64,000 nt of DNA from NCBI GenBank assembly GCA_963692995.1, contig OY843611.1, forward strand, positions 1,488,001 through 1,552,000. The letters run 5' to 3'. Below, piece after piece: positions 42,678 through 50,964 of this stretch. Position 1 is the stretch's first letter. Every line of letters starts with the position of its first letter. Source of the DNA: Bin87 sp963692995 (GTDB taxonomy: Bacteria > Chloroflexota > Dehalococcoidia > Lucifugimonadales > UBA3495). The notes beneath the pieces are model-generated. The model made no database searches, was not told the DNA's origin, and saw only the letters and a list, made by a program, of their open reading frames with translations. Both the position numbers and the translations under genes were made by a program.

Positions 42678-43112
42678 CTACACCCGCGTGAACCGCTTCT
42701 TGGTGGACAGGGTCACGAAGGTCTGGGTCTTCTGCACGCCGTCGATAACACCGATGCGGGTGCGCAGGAAATCACCCAAGCTTTCCGCGGATTCCAGAGC
42801 AGTCCAAACGAACACGTCATAAGGGCCCGTTGCCACTACAACATAGTGGGCTTCGTCGAGATCCGCGATCGATTCGGCAACCGAGTCCGATTTTCCCGGG
42901 CCCGTTTCCAGACCGATCAACGCGGTGGTTCCGTAACCCATCTTTTCCAAGTTTGGAACCGCCACCACATGAACGATGTCCTCTTTGATCAGCCGGCGCA
43001 GCCGTCGGCGCACCGTTCCCTCGCTTACTCCTACTGCTCGGGCTATTTTGGCGTTAGAGGCGCGTCCATCAGACTGGAGAATGCCGATTATCTTCAGGTC
43101 AAGTTCGTCCAT
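42678..43112 (-). CDS. Lrp/AsnC-family transcriptional regulator
   Basis: A 144-residue regulator: MDELDLKIIGILQSDGRASNAKIARAVGVSEGTVRRRLRRL is the N-terminal helix-turn-helix, and the rest is the RAM ligand-binding domain (ALIGLETGPGKSDSVAESI ... YVVVATGPYDVFVW ... IGVIDGVQKTQTFV). ATG 43112 gives the family's normal start; an upstream in-frame ATG would add an unconserved tail lying within the promoter region. A strong promoter and a palindrome lie upstream, consistent with autoregulation. The effector is unknown. Confidence 0.9.
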   Translation of the reverse strand: MDELDLKIIGILQSDGRASNAKIARAVGVSEGTVRRRLRRLIKEDIVHVVAVPNLEKMGYGTTALIGLETGPGKSDSVAESIADLDEAHYVVVATGPYDVFVWTALESAESLGDFLRTRIGVIDGVQKTQTFVTLSTKKRFTRV

Positions 43113-43153
43113 TAATCCGTTGACTCCATGTGGGGTCTGCCACTGTAGCCTAC

Positions 43154-43167
43154 TGCACAACAGTGCA
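43154..43167. promoter_or_regulatory. Palindrome in the lrp-type gene leader (operator candidate)
   Basis: TGCAC-AACA-GTGCA at 43154-43167 lies just downstream of the -10 box at 43188-43183, where a repressor could block initiation. Confidence 0.5.
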
Positions 43168-43182
43168 AATATTCGATGAATG

Positions 43183-43211
43183 ATGATATTCCTTATAGTG
43201 TTGGTTGTCAA
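43183..43211 (-). promoter_or_regulatory. Promoter of the Lrp-type regulator
   Basis: On the minus strand, TTGACA (43211-43206) and TATCAT (43188-43183) are separated by 17 bases. The surrounding 100 bases are markedly AT-rich compared with the rest of the window. Confidence 0.75.
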
Positions 43212-43335
43212 TTATCAAACAGGCTTGAATAAACATTATTCGTTTCTTTATGACGAATTCCTTGCTATTTCGGCGGTATCGGCGCACCATATACGTAATC
43301 AAGGCCACCGTTCACGCCCGTCGAGCGCGCCCCAC

Positions 43336-44292
43336 TCAAGTTAGGCTCAGCACCCCGACCCCACCGACGATCATCGCGATTGACACCCCTTTTGCCGCCA
43401 ACGTCCGCGGAGTGACCGATTCGTCCAGCAGGTGCCACCGCATCCGGGAAAGCAGGGTGGATGCGATGAAGACGAACACCGGACGTGTCGCCAACACTGC
43501 GGCTACCAGGGAAGCCGGACCGAGGCTGTACGCATAAACGCCCAACAGAACGGATACCGCCGGCATCAGCGATTCACCGAAAATGAGCAGCGCCAATACC
43601 CTTGGTTGACGCACCGCAGCCAACAAACGAGGACCGCCGCTGCTCCCGACCACGGCAAAAACCGCACCGACCGTAGCTTGCTGAATTGCGAATACGGTGA
43701 GAACCGGCAATCCGGCGTTGAGCGCCGCTTTGGCCGCGACAAAGCTGCCGGCGGCGCACATTGCGCTTACGAACAGCAGCGCCGGGCCGTATCCCGTCGC
43801 ACGCTCGCGCAAACTAAGCGCCGCCAGGCTGGGCGCCCTCACCCTGGCGCCAACTCCCCCGTAGGGCTGCTCCTGGAACAGGCGCATGGAAATCAAGACC
43901 GCCCCGGCCACTACCAGTCCGATGCCGCCCCACTGCGGCAATCGTATCCGTTCCTCCAGAAACAGCATCGCCAGCAGCGCGACGTAAATGGGGTTGGTCT
44001 GCGAGATCGCTACAGCCCGCGACGCCTCCATCAGTCGCAGACCACGGAACAGCAGCGCCACCGAACTGCCCATCAACAGCCCAGCGCCCACCGGGATCAC
44101 GGCGACCTGCCATGCTGTACCGCCCGGAATGCCCACTACCGCCAGCAGCGAGCAGCCGTAAAGAATGCCGGTTGCGCCGCACCACAGGCAGAGCGGCGGG
44201 ACGCCGTTCAGGTGGAAAGACAGCAAACGCTTGTCGCAGACGCTGACAAAGCAAAATGCCAGCGCGCTGCCCAGGGCAAGTACGGGCCACAT
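43336..44292 (-). CDS. EamA/DMT-family transporter
   Basis: A 318-residue membrane protein with about ten hydrophobic helices in two EamA repeats. The end of the first reads AISQTNPIYVALLAMLFLEERI, and the end of the second AAVLATRPVFVFIASTLLSR. Such drug/metabolite transporters export amino acids or other small molecules. It lies next to an Lrp-type gene, so amino-acid export under its control is a fair guess. Confidence 0.85.
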   Translation of the reverse strand: MWPVLALGSALAFCFVSVCDKRLLSFHLNGVPPLCLWCGATGILYGCSLLAVVGIPGGTAWQVAVIPVGAGLLMGSSVALLFRGLRLMEASRAVAISQTNPIYVALLAMLFLEERIRLPQWGGIGLVVAGAVLISMRLFQEQPYGGVGARVRAPSLAALSLRERATGYGPALLFVSAMCAAGSFVAAKAALNAGLPVLTVFAIQQATVGAVFAVVGSSGGPRLLAAVRQPRVLALLIFGESLMPAVSVLLGVYAYSLGPASLVAAVLATRPVFVFIASTLLSRMRWHLLDESVTPRTLAAKGVSIAMIVGGVGVLSLT

Positions 44293-44304
44293 CTATTTTC
44301 GCAA

Positions 44305-44682
44305 TCACACCCGGCAGTGGCCGTCGCAACGGCCCAGCCAATTGCTGATGCGCATCCGATTGCGGGCGAAGCTGCGGTAAAAAGCGTCAAAGACGGGACG
44401 GGCCGGCCACCAGGCCGTCCAGCCAATCAGCCAGCCTATGCCGGCCTGCCGATAGCCCTCGCGCAAGGTGCCCATTCCAACGGTGATGCTGCCGTCGGGT
44501 CGGATGCCGTACAGGGCGGACTGCACCTGTTCGTGGGTAAAGCCCAGGGCGGCAGCATCGAAATCGGGGGCGGATATGTCCACCGGCTCAATGGCGTCGG
44601 GACGGCGGCGGTACAGGTTCATCACTTCGCGGCTGCACATTGGACAGGCTCCGTCGTACAGCATCCGGTAGCGGTCGCTCAT
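44305..44682 (-). CDS. DUF393 thiol-disulfide oxidoreductase-like protein
   Basis: A 125-residue protein starting RMLYDGACPMCSREVMNLYRRR: the DGxCPxC motif of DUF393 (YuxK-like) proteins, predicted thioredoxin-fold oxidoreductases. Near the C terminus RRDGSIxxG-type sequence reads IRPDGSITVGMGTLREGYRQ. GGAGG sits 7 bases before ATG 44682, so a longer upstream reading frame is rejected. It is 12 bases from the EamA gene. Confidence 0.83.
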   Translation of the reverse strand: MSDRYRMLYDGACPMCSREVMNLYRRRPDAIEPVDISAPDFDAAALGFTHEQVQSALYGIRPDGSITVGMGTLREGYRQAGIGWLIGWTAWWPARPVFDAFYRSFARNRMRISNWLGRCDGHCRV

Positions 44683-44988
44683 TCTCCGACCTCCACTCGC
44701 AGACCGATCCGAACCGGCAACGTCAGTCATCTGCCGGCGTAAGCACGGCTGTGTCGGCGACCTGCTGGCGGCCCCACCGGCGGTTCCGTAGTAAATCGAA
44801 ATCTCGCCGCCGATGAGAATGCTGGGGTGATAGGGGTACGGTTGCCATTGGTCATAGTGCTTCTCCCCGCAGTGGGTGAAAACGGCAGCAGCGTGGATGG
44901 CATTGTAGCGCAAGCGAGCCGAGGCCGGCGACCGACGCAATGACGATCTGTTGCGAGAAGGAAATTCCCAGGCGGATTGCGGATATGC
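44683..44988. other. Region with a possible gene fragment
   Basis: No intact gene is visible. On the minus strand between about 44750 and 44850 a short open stretch reads QWQPYPYHPSILIGGEISIY, followed by an early stop, and looks protein-like (a GGEIxIYYG turn as in some glycoside-hydrolase-type propellers). It has no proper start and is probably a remnant. Confidence 0.3.
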
Positions 44989-45132
44989 TCACCGGCCCGT
45001 CGGAAACTCCGCTTCCCACAATCTCCCCAGCTCAGGTACATATTGCCCGGTGCGAATGCCATCGATGTACACGTCAAAGTATGCGCGTATGATGGGGTGG
45101 GCGCCCTCAAGGGCTGTCTGTAAAAGCGGCTT
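44989..45132 (-). other. Out-of-frame C-terminal tail of the GT39 protein
   Basis: If one A is removed from the AAA at 45133-45131 (minus strand), the glycosyltransferase continues for about 45 more residues, through HPIIRAYFDVYIDGIRTGQY, ending at 44989. That stretch resembles the tails I recall for this class (xIRSxFDVYxxGxxLxYVxE). The total, 1795 bases minus one, is divisible by three. Confidence 0.5.
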
Positions 45133-46783
45133 TCAAAACTATGCCATCGGCCAGGATGGCTACGGTTTCAATCCCCGGCAATGCTTGGATTTCGGCAAGA
45201 CCGTATCCGTGATGCGGCTTTTTTTCGGTGTGGAACCAGACGATATAGGCATCTTTGCCGACATCATAGGCATAAGCAATTTGATGGTTTAGCTGGTCGA
45301 TACGCATGGAATTTGCAGCCAGTATGTCTATCCACCGATAGAAGATCGCTAAATTCCGATTCGTCAGGATAATGCCATCTAGGGGGTTGTCTCTCAGGTA
45401 TTGGACGGTCTCGGATTCAGCCCAGCGCCGGGACGAATAACCTGTCCCGTTTTCCAGTAAGTAGTTTATATTGTGATAATTCACATAGGCTTGTTGCAAA
45501 AGCCAGCCAGCCAGGCAGATAGTTAATATGAGAGCCGGCGCGCTCATCGTCATATGCTTTGCCGGCCCGGTATTCCACCGTTGCAAGAGCGGCCGCTCGT
45601 TGAGTGGCCGCATAGCCGAGGCCCAGCGCAGGAACTCGTTCAACGCAAGAACACCCATAACCAGCGCCGACGGGTACATTGGTGCAAGATACCGTAATTC
45701 ATGAGCGAGGTTCACATTCGCAACGGGTAGATAGATGGTCAGAAAGGAAGCATAAATCAGCACGAAAACGGCGGGAACAGTCCAGGGGCCCCTGTTCCGA
45801 CAGTACCCCCGTCTGCGTAGCCACAACAGCACATACCCAACGCCGACTGTCACACCGAACAGAATCGCCATCTTTGCCCCTACGCCGGCAACGGTAGCGT
45901 CTCCGGTCATCGCGGCGCCGAAAACTTTGACAAGGGCTATGTTCAAGTAGCCGGCAATCATATTGCCAAACACCGAGTTGAGTAACTCGGAACCGGCGCT
46001 ATCCAGGCTGGACAGCACAGAAAAGTCGGTTGGAACTGGCTTCCCCGCCATTTCCCCCGCAACCAGAAAATTGCGCAGCAGCCACAGGCAGATTGGAACC
46101 ATTGAGATGCCAGCATAGATTAAGGCATTCTTCGCCTTGACCGGCCAGGCCGATCCACGCTGCAATATCAGCAGGATTACGGTGCTGGCAACCAGGGTTA
46201 CTCCGATATAGCGAGACGAGCAGGCCAGAGCGGCGCAGATTGCCGCCAGCAGCAGGAATCGCAATTTGCCGTTATCCAGAAAACTGTCCAAAGTGAAAAG
46301 CGACAGTGTGACGAACAGGATGAATAAAGGTTCTGTCACCGCAGCCATCGCCGGGTATGCCAGAGGCAGCGCAAGGAGTGAGGCTCCGCCGGCCCAGATA
46401 ATCAGAAAGCGAGACCGGATGCGTCGGCGCAGCCACCTGGTGATGATGAAGCCGGTCAATCCGAAGGCAGCGGCATTCACGTACCCGGCAGCCGGGATGA
46501 TGTCCACGCCGAAGGCACCGATGCCGGCCAGTACTAGCGGAAATAGCGGAGCAGATCTGGTGTAGATGCCCCAGTCAGAATCCCAGCCGTTTCCTGCCAG
46601 CAGACTCTGCGCGGTCGATATGTAGTACACGGAATCTTCGGATAGCCCCACCCCATAATTGGCCTCCCGCAGCAGAATCAGGCCAGCGCCCGCCGCGCCC
46701 AGCGCCACGAGCAGTACGGTGAACCAGTCAATACGCCGGAGCCAAGCCTCCAGCCCAACCCGAACGCCGGGCCACGCTGCCAC
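45107..46783 (-). CDS. GT39-like membrane glycosyltransferase (PMT/ArnT superfamily), C terminus probably frameshifted
   Basis: A 558-residue polytopic protein: about ten to twelve hydrophobic helices begin with WFTVLLVALGAAGAGLILL, the periplasmic loop after helix 1 has GLSEDSVYYISTAQSLLAGNG (the acidic residue region of GT-C enzymes), and a C-terminal soluble part includes TVQYLRDNPLDGIILTNRN. Such enzymes transfer sugars from polyprenyl-phosphate carriers. The GTG at 46783 is 9 bases after a 23-base G tract that ends the upstream GT2 gene and may act as its ribosome-binding site. The present stop gives an end KAAFTDSP that a one-base correction would replace by a longer tail. Confidence 0.8.
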   Translation of the reverse strand: MAAWPGVRVGLEAWLRRIDWFTVLLVALGAAGAGLILLREANYGVGLSEDSVYYISTAQSLLAGNGWDSDWGIYTRSAPLFPLVLAGIGAFGVDIIPAAGYVNAAAFGLTGFIITRWLRRRIRSRFLIIWAGGASLLALPLAYPAMAAVTEPLFILFVTLSLFTLDSFLDNGKLRFLLLAAICAALACSSRYIGVTLVASTVILLILQRGSAWPVKAKNALIYAGISMVPICLWLLRNFLVAGEMAGKPVPTDFSVLSSLDSAGSELLNSVFGNMIAGYLNIALVKVFGAAMTGDATVAGVGAKMAILFGVTVGVGYVLLWLRRRGYCRNRGPWTVPAVFVLIYASFLTIYLPVANVNLAHELRYLAPMYPSALVMGVLALNEFLRWASAMRPLNERPLLQRWNTGPAKHMTMSAPALILTICLAGWLLQQAYVNYHNINYLLENGTGYSSRRWAESETVQYLRDNPLDGIILTNRNLAIFYRWIDILAANSMRIDQLNHQIAYAYDVGKDAYIVWFHTEKKPHHGYGLAEIQALPGIETVAILADGIVLKAAFTDSP

Positions 46784-47999
46784 GGAGATTTACCCCCCCC
46801 CCCCCCCCCCCCCCCGACTTTGGCTGCCCGGCAATCAGCGCCAGCAGAAAGCCGGCGAACATCACCTGCACGGCCATAACCAGCAGAGTTATGGAAGGAA
46901 TCGCAACGCGCAGACGCTCCGCAACGTCAACATCGGGAGCCCACAAGAACAGGCTCCACACGCTGCCCGCTACCCCGGCCAAAGCGAGTGTAAAACCCAC
47001 CGCCAGGCCGCTTTCCAGAATGCGGTACTGCTGCACCTTTTCGGTCAGTCCGCCCGCAGACAAACCGACGGTCTCATAAAAGACGTTCGCCAGCAGCGTG
47101 AATCCAATCAACTGCGTCCCGCAGATGATAAAGACGGCTCCGTACAGCATCGTGTAAGCGCCGAACCTAGCCTCCGGATACAGCGCCGACGTCGCCATAA
47201 AAAATGCTCCCACCGCCAGCAGAACGCTGGCCGGATAAAGGAACAACCACCGGGGCGTCAGCAACAGCAGCAGGCGCAAGTGCTGCCAGCCGTCAGACCA
47301 GATACGCAGATGCGGGACACGTTCCGGGTCCAGAGCGCGCCGCTGCGTCGCCGGAACCTCAGTAATACTCAAGTTCCGGCGCATCGCCTTGACCACCATC
47401 TCGCTGGTCAGCTCCGACCCGGATGATTGCAGTTCCAGGGAACGCAAACTGGCCGCCCGGAACCCGCGCAGCCCACAATGAAAATCGGTGACCGGAGCGT
47501 TGGAAAACAGCCGGCCGATGCCGGACAGCAACGGCGCCCCCACGTAACGGTTCAGAAACGGTCGCGCGCCGGCCTCTGCCGGCTCCGCATAGCGGTTCCC
47601 CATCACCAGGTCATAGCCGGCTTGCAGCTGTTCCCAAAACGCCTCCAGCGCATTCAGGTCATGCTCCCCATCGCCGTCGCCCAGGATGATGAACTGCCCG
47701 CGGGCGGTGGCGATGCCGGCGCGGACTGCGTTGCCATACCCCGGCTGCGGAGCGGCAATTACCCGTGCTCCCGCCCCCGCCGCCCGCTCCGCCGACCGGT
47801 CAACACTGCCATTATCCACCACTGCCACCTCTCCGGAGATGGCGTTGCGTTCCAGAAACTCCCGCGCTTCACCGACGCAATGCGCAATCGCCTCTACTTC
47901 ATTGCGGCAGAGAATCAGGATTGTCAGCTCCGGCTCCACAGCTGACGGCGTCGGTTTTGACTCGTCGGTTAACGTTGCGCTCTCGCTCGCCCAATCCAA
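46728..47999 (-). CDS. GT2 family glycosyltransferase (polyprenyl-phosphate sugar synthase type) with poly-G tract
   Basis: Residues 20-240 are a GT-A domain: LTILILCRNEVEAIAHCV, VVDNGSVDRSAE, PGYGNAVRAGI and the DxD region ILGDGDGEHD. Residues about 245-390 carry four or five transmembrane helices, as in dolichol-phosphate-mannose synthase-like proteins that charge the lipid carrier used by a GT39 enzyme. The start is TTG 47999 with GGGAGGGG upstream. The end is set by a run of 23 G: seven or eight glycines, then about 21 extra residues (VNLRGSVARRS...). One G fewer would place a stop right after the tract. Confidence 0.82.
   Translation of the reverse strand: MDWASESATLTDESKPTPSAVEPELTILILCRNEVEAIAHCVGEAREFLERNAISGEVAVVDNGSVDRSAERAAGAGARVIAAPQPGYGNAVRAGIATARGQFIILGDGDGEHDLNALEAFWEQLQAGYDLVMGNRYAEPAEAGARPFLNRYVGAPLLSGIGRLFSNAPVTDFHCGLRGFRAASLRSLELQSSGSELTSEMVVKAMRRNLSITEVPATQRRALDPERVPHLRIWSDGWQHLRLLLLLTPRWLFLYPASVLLAVGAFFMATSALYPEARFGAYTMLYGAVFIICGTQLIGFTLLANVFYETVGLSAGGLTEKVQQYRILESGLAVGFTLALAGVAGSVWSLFLWAPDVDVAERLRVAIPSITLLVMAVQVMFAGFLLALIAGQPKSGGGGGGGVNLRGSVARRSGWAGGLAPAY
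46793..46815. repeat. Homopolymer tract of 23 C (G on the coding strand)
   Basis: Uninterrupted C from 46793 to 46815. On the minus strand it codes polyglycine at the GT2 C terminus and lies 9 bases before the GTG of the GT39 gene. Confidence 0.95.
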
Positions 48000-48099
48000 T
48001 TTTTACCACCCCTCCCGGTCGCGCTAATCATCCTAAACTGCCGGCTACCGCCCCGCAAGTTGATTATGCAGTCAAGGCGCAGCATATGGCGCCGCGCCG

Positions 48100-49038
48100 T
48101 CAGACGGCAACAGAGGATGCCCCCGCAGCGTTGGCCGCCGTGTCGGCGGCCTGCCGGGCCGCCTGGGCGGCGGCCAGCGCAGCCACATCGGTGCCCACGT
48201 CCTGTATGCCGTACTTCTTCTCCAGCTCGTAGATCCCATCCAGCCCCAACACCGAAGCCACATCCCAACGGGTGCCGTAGCGGTCCGGGTCAACCTTTCC
48301 CGCGCTCATGAGCTCTTCATATGCGGCGCGGACCTGCTTGTAAATCAGCCAGATGGTGCTGCCGCAGATCATGATCCGGTATCCCAGATCGTTCATGGTC
48401 CGGGTGGTCGCCAGATCGCCGTTGTACATCTTCGGCACATCCGCCAGGTCGGTGGCGTAGCGCTGGATGTCGTCCTGGGACTTGATCCCATCAACAAACA
48501 CCAGGTCCGCTCCGGCATCAACGTAAGCCCGGCAACGCCGCACGGTATCTTCCCAGCCGGTGACGGCGTAAGCGTCGCACCGGGCGATGATCACGAAATC
48601 GGGATCCTTCCGGGCGTCGAGAGCCGCACGGATTTTCTGGACGTGCTCCTCCACGGGAACCACCTGCTTTCCGGCGAAGAAGCCGCATTTCTTGGGGAAT
48701 ACCTGGTCTTCCAGGTGAAGGGCCGCGACGCCGGCCGCCTCATATTCGCGCACGGTTCGGCGCACGTTGAGCGGGTTTCCGTAGCCGGTGTCCGCATCGC
48801 AGATTACCGGGATGTCCACCGCGTCGGCGATGTATTTGGCGTTGGCGACCATCTCAGTCATAGTGAGCAGTCCAACGTCGGGAAAGCCGCGCTCGGCAGC
48901 GGTGCCGGCGCCGGTCATATAAACGGCCTGGTGTCCCACGTCTTCAGCGATGCGGGCATGCAGAGCGTTGAGGACGAACGGGGCTACAACCAGCTGGTCG
49001 GAAGCGAGCATTTGCCGCAGTTTGGCGGTGGCTTTCAT
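48100..49038 (-). CDS. Isocitrate lyase/PEP mutase-family enzyme
   Basis: A 312-residue TIM-barrel carboligase/lyase. YMTGAGTAAERGFPDVGL, PVICDADTGYGNPLNVRRTV, GVAALHLEDQVFPKKCGFF (the KKCG active-site Cys loop) and FVIIARCDAYAVTGWE identify the superfamily, close to methylisocitrate lyase and oxaloacetate decarboxylase-type members. The Ala-rich tail (ALAAAQAARQAADTAANAA) is unconserved. ATG 49038 is chosen; an upstream start would overlap the esterase. Substrate undetermined. Confidence 0.88.
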   Translation of the reverse strand: MKATAKLRQMLASDQLVVAPFVLNALHARIAEDVGHQAVYMTGAGTAAERGFPDVGLLTMTEMVANAKYIADAVDIPVICDADTGYGNPLNVRRTVREYEAAGVAALHLEDQVFPKKCGFFAGKQVVPVEEHVQKIRAALDARKDPDFVIIARCDAYAVTGWEDTVRRCRAYVDAGADLVFVDGIKSQDDIQRYATDLADVPKMYNGDLATTRTMNDLGYRIMICGSTIWLIYKQVRAAYEELMSAGKVDPDRYGTRWDVASVLGLDGIYELEKKYGIQDVGTDVAALAAAQAARQAADTAANAAGASSVAV

Positions 49039-49054
49039 AATTATGGCGCCTCTC

Positions 49055-49762
49055 TTAAAAGATCCGGTCAGTTTCTTCAACAAGGGGAGGCAGCAGCGCC
49101 TCCATCCAGGGAACCATGTCGCGCAGCACTTCAACCGGGATTTCGTGTCCCATGCTGTACTCATTGTACGATAGACTGTAGTTTTCGGCGTCAAGGAATT
49201 CTCGGGTGCGCCGGGCGCTATCCATTGCGACCATCTGGTCATGCAGCCCGTGAGCTATAAACACCCGCTGATCCCGGTGGCCCGGCAGCCGCGGACGCAG
49301 CGTCTCCGGATCGGGCAGCGATGCGCTCAGCGCGATCAACGCCGTAAACCGGTCAGGACGCCCCAACCCCATGCGATAAGTCATCCCTCCACCCTGGGAA
49401 AAACCCAGCAGAATGGCCCGGCCGCCGTCAGCGCGAAACTCATTCAGCGCCTCGGTGAAAAATGCTTCAAGGAGGGACTCCGCCTGCGTATAGTGTTCTT
49501 CCGCGGCCTGTCCGCGCGGCGGGTGCCAGCCGTAGCCGATCATTCCGGGGGCCAGCTCAAAGGGTATCGGCGCATTGGGACATACGTACACGTAACCTTT
49601 GCGGTTTATGGACGGCGCGAGGCCCGCCAGGTCCTGCATATTGGCGCCGAAACCATGCAGCATCACTACCAGAGGATAGTCGGCTTCGGCGTTGTAATCG
49701 TCGGGAAAAATGACCAGATATTGCAGGCCATCGTTAGCGACCCTGCGCTGTTCAGTGTGCAT
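49055..49762 (-). CDS. Alpha/beta-hydrolase, phospholipase/carboxylesterase type
   Basis: A 235-residue esterase. PLVVMLHGFGANMQDL carries the oxyanion region, LLGFSQGGGM the nucleophile Ser122, IAHGLHDQMV Asp175 and MGHEIP His206, the full catalytic triad of the family that includes acyl-protein thioesterases. It is 16 bases ahead of the PEP-mutase-like gene, in the same direction. Confidence 0.88.
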   Translation of the reverse strand: MHTEQRRVANDGLQYLVIFPDDYNAEADYPLVVMLHGFGANMQDLAGLAPSINRKGYVYVCPNAPIPFELAPGMIGYGWHPPRGQAAEEHYTQAESLLEAFFTEALNEFRADGGRAILLGFSQGGGMTYRMGLGRPDRFTALIALSASLPDPETLRPRLPGHRDQRVFIAHGLHDQMVAMDSARRTREFLDAENYSLSYNEYSMGHEIPVEVLRDMVPWMEALLPPLVEETDRIF

Positions 49763-49887
49763 CGGGCATGCTCCTGCCGATAGGTCGGAAAATATAACTA
49801 CTCCAATCCTATCACATCATCCCGGGCTGACCGCAGACCCGGTTGAGGAGAGCCGGCCGCCGGTCACGCCGGCGTTCCTTACCGCCG
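49763..49887. other. Intergenic region
   Basis: No gene or clear signal beyond GC-rich inverted segments near 49850-49875 (GCCGGCCGCCGGTCACGCCGGC). Confidence 0.4.
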
Positions 49888-50088
49888 TCAACACCCGGGT
49901 TGGCCGAAATTGCCGCAGCAGCTTTGCCGGGAAGACGCTTTTAACCGGAAGTTCGCTGCCACCTGTTTCAACACCTCCCGCCAGGGATGGCCCGTGCCCC
50001 GCAGGTTGGCGATAGTGGCTCGCAAATTTGGCCGTGCATCTTCGCAATGGCGGTGTGGCCCCTGCTGGCCTGGATCCGGATCTGTCAT
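49888..50088 (-). CDS. Small protein with SCCGNxGxPGC C-terminal motif
   Basis: A 66-residue protein beginning MTDPDPGQQGPH and ending SCCGNFGQPGC, with a central NLRGTGHPWREVLKQVAANF helix. AAGG lies 9 bases before ATG 50088. I recall small proteins of this layout (LRGxxxPWR followed by CCGNYGxPGC) in several bacterial phyla; their function is not known to me. The clustered Cys could bind metal or be oxidised. It lies 20 bases after the queuosine-precursor transporter gene. Confidence 0.65.
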   Translation of the reverse strand: MTDPDPGQQGPHRHCEDARPNLRATIANLRGTGHPWREVLKQVAANFRLKASSRQSCCGNFGQPGC

Positions 50089-50108
50089 GAACGGCGCCTT
50101 TTCAGGAG

Positions 50109-50918
50109 TTAGACTCTTGGCGCGGCGGCATTGGCGTCGGTTCCGCCGAAAATGCCGAATGGGTTCAACGAGCGCGGCGCGTCGTAGGCGTCCATCCGCT
50201 CGGTGCGCTTCAGCCAGGTGACTGCGGCGTAGGTGATCGGCGTAGCAACGATCTCGTACACCGATTTGGCAATCCATGCGCAAACCGCCGCGTTGAATAC
50301 CGGCGCCCATGAGCCGTCATCACCAACCCAAAGGCCGGAAAAACCGAAGGCAATGGTGAAAAACAGGATCGAGTCGATGCCTTGCCCCACCACTGTGGAT
50401 GAAATCGTCCGCAGCCATAAGAACCGTCCTTGGGTACGGTTCTTTAGGACAACCATTACCACCGCGTTGGTGAACTCGCCAATGATATAAGCCATGAATG
50501 AACCCAGCAGGATCCACCCGGTGGAGCCCAAAATGGCTTCGAACGCGTGCTCGCTGGGCAGGTTGGCCACCACGTTTCCGGCGTCGTCGCTAATCGTAAC
50601 CGGATCATTCGGCCAGAAGACCGCGCCGGGGATAAGGTCTCCCACCCAGAACAGGAACACCATGAGCAGGTTACACACGAAGCCGAGCCAAATCACCCCG
50701 CGCGCAACCCGAAAACCATAAACCTCGGTGAGAATGTCGCTGATGATGTAACCGATGGGGAAGCAGACAATGGCCGCCGAGACGACGAACAGATCGCTGC
50801 CGATGAAGTTGAACGGCAACTGAAACAGCGATACCGGTTTGATGGCGATAATGTTGCTGATCAACAATACCGTCGCCGCCAAGGTTGCGATAATCACCAA
50901 TTTTCCGGAGAACTGCAT
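50109..50918 (-). CDS. Queuosine precursor transporter (YhhQ/VUT family)
   Basis: A 269-residue membrane protein with six or seven helices. FQLPFNFIGSDLFVVSAAIVCFP, GYIISDILTEVYGFRVAR, GSFMAYIIGEFTNAVVMV and LWLRTISSTVVGQGIDSILFF are the family's conserved stretches; YhhQ imports queuosine precursors (preQ0/preQ1). ATG 50918 (MQFSGKLV) with GAGG upstream is preferred; an ATG at 50939 is possible. Confidence 0.9.
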   Translation of the reverse strand: MQFSGKLVIIATLAATVLLISNIIAIKPVSLFQLPFNFIGSDLFVVSAAIVCFPIGYIISDILTEVYGFRVARGVIWLGFVCNLLMVFLFWVGDLIPGAVFWPNDPVTISDDAGNVVANLPSEHAFEAILGSTGWILLGSFMAYIIGEFTNAVVMVVLKNRTQGRFLWLRTISSTVVGQGIDSILFFTIAFGFSGLWVGDDGSWAPVFNAAVCAWIAKSVYEIVATPITYAAVTWLKRTERMDAYDAPRSLNPFGIFGGTDANAAAPRV

Positions 50919-50964
50919 CCTTTCCTCGATTGCCCGCATCTGGTGGCCTGGGCAGTCGCGTCGC

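Noticed and set aside
43432..44742. A 436-codon plus-strand frame opposite the EamA and DUF393 genes
   Set aside because: Very Arg/Gln/His-rich translation without hydrophobic or catalytic motifs; typical shadow of a membrane-protein gene.
44727..45110. A 127-codon minus-strand frame between the DUF393 and GT39 genes
   Set aside because: Arg/Pro/Thr-rich with no motif; only the short YPYHPSILIGGEISIYYG stretch in another frame looks protein-like.
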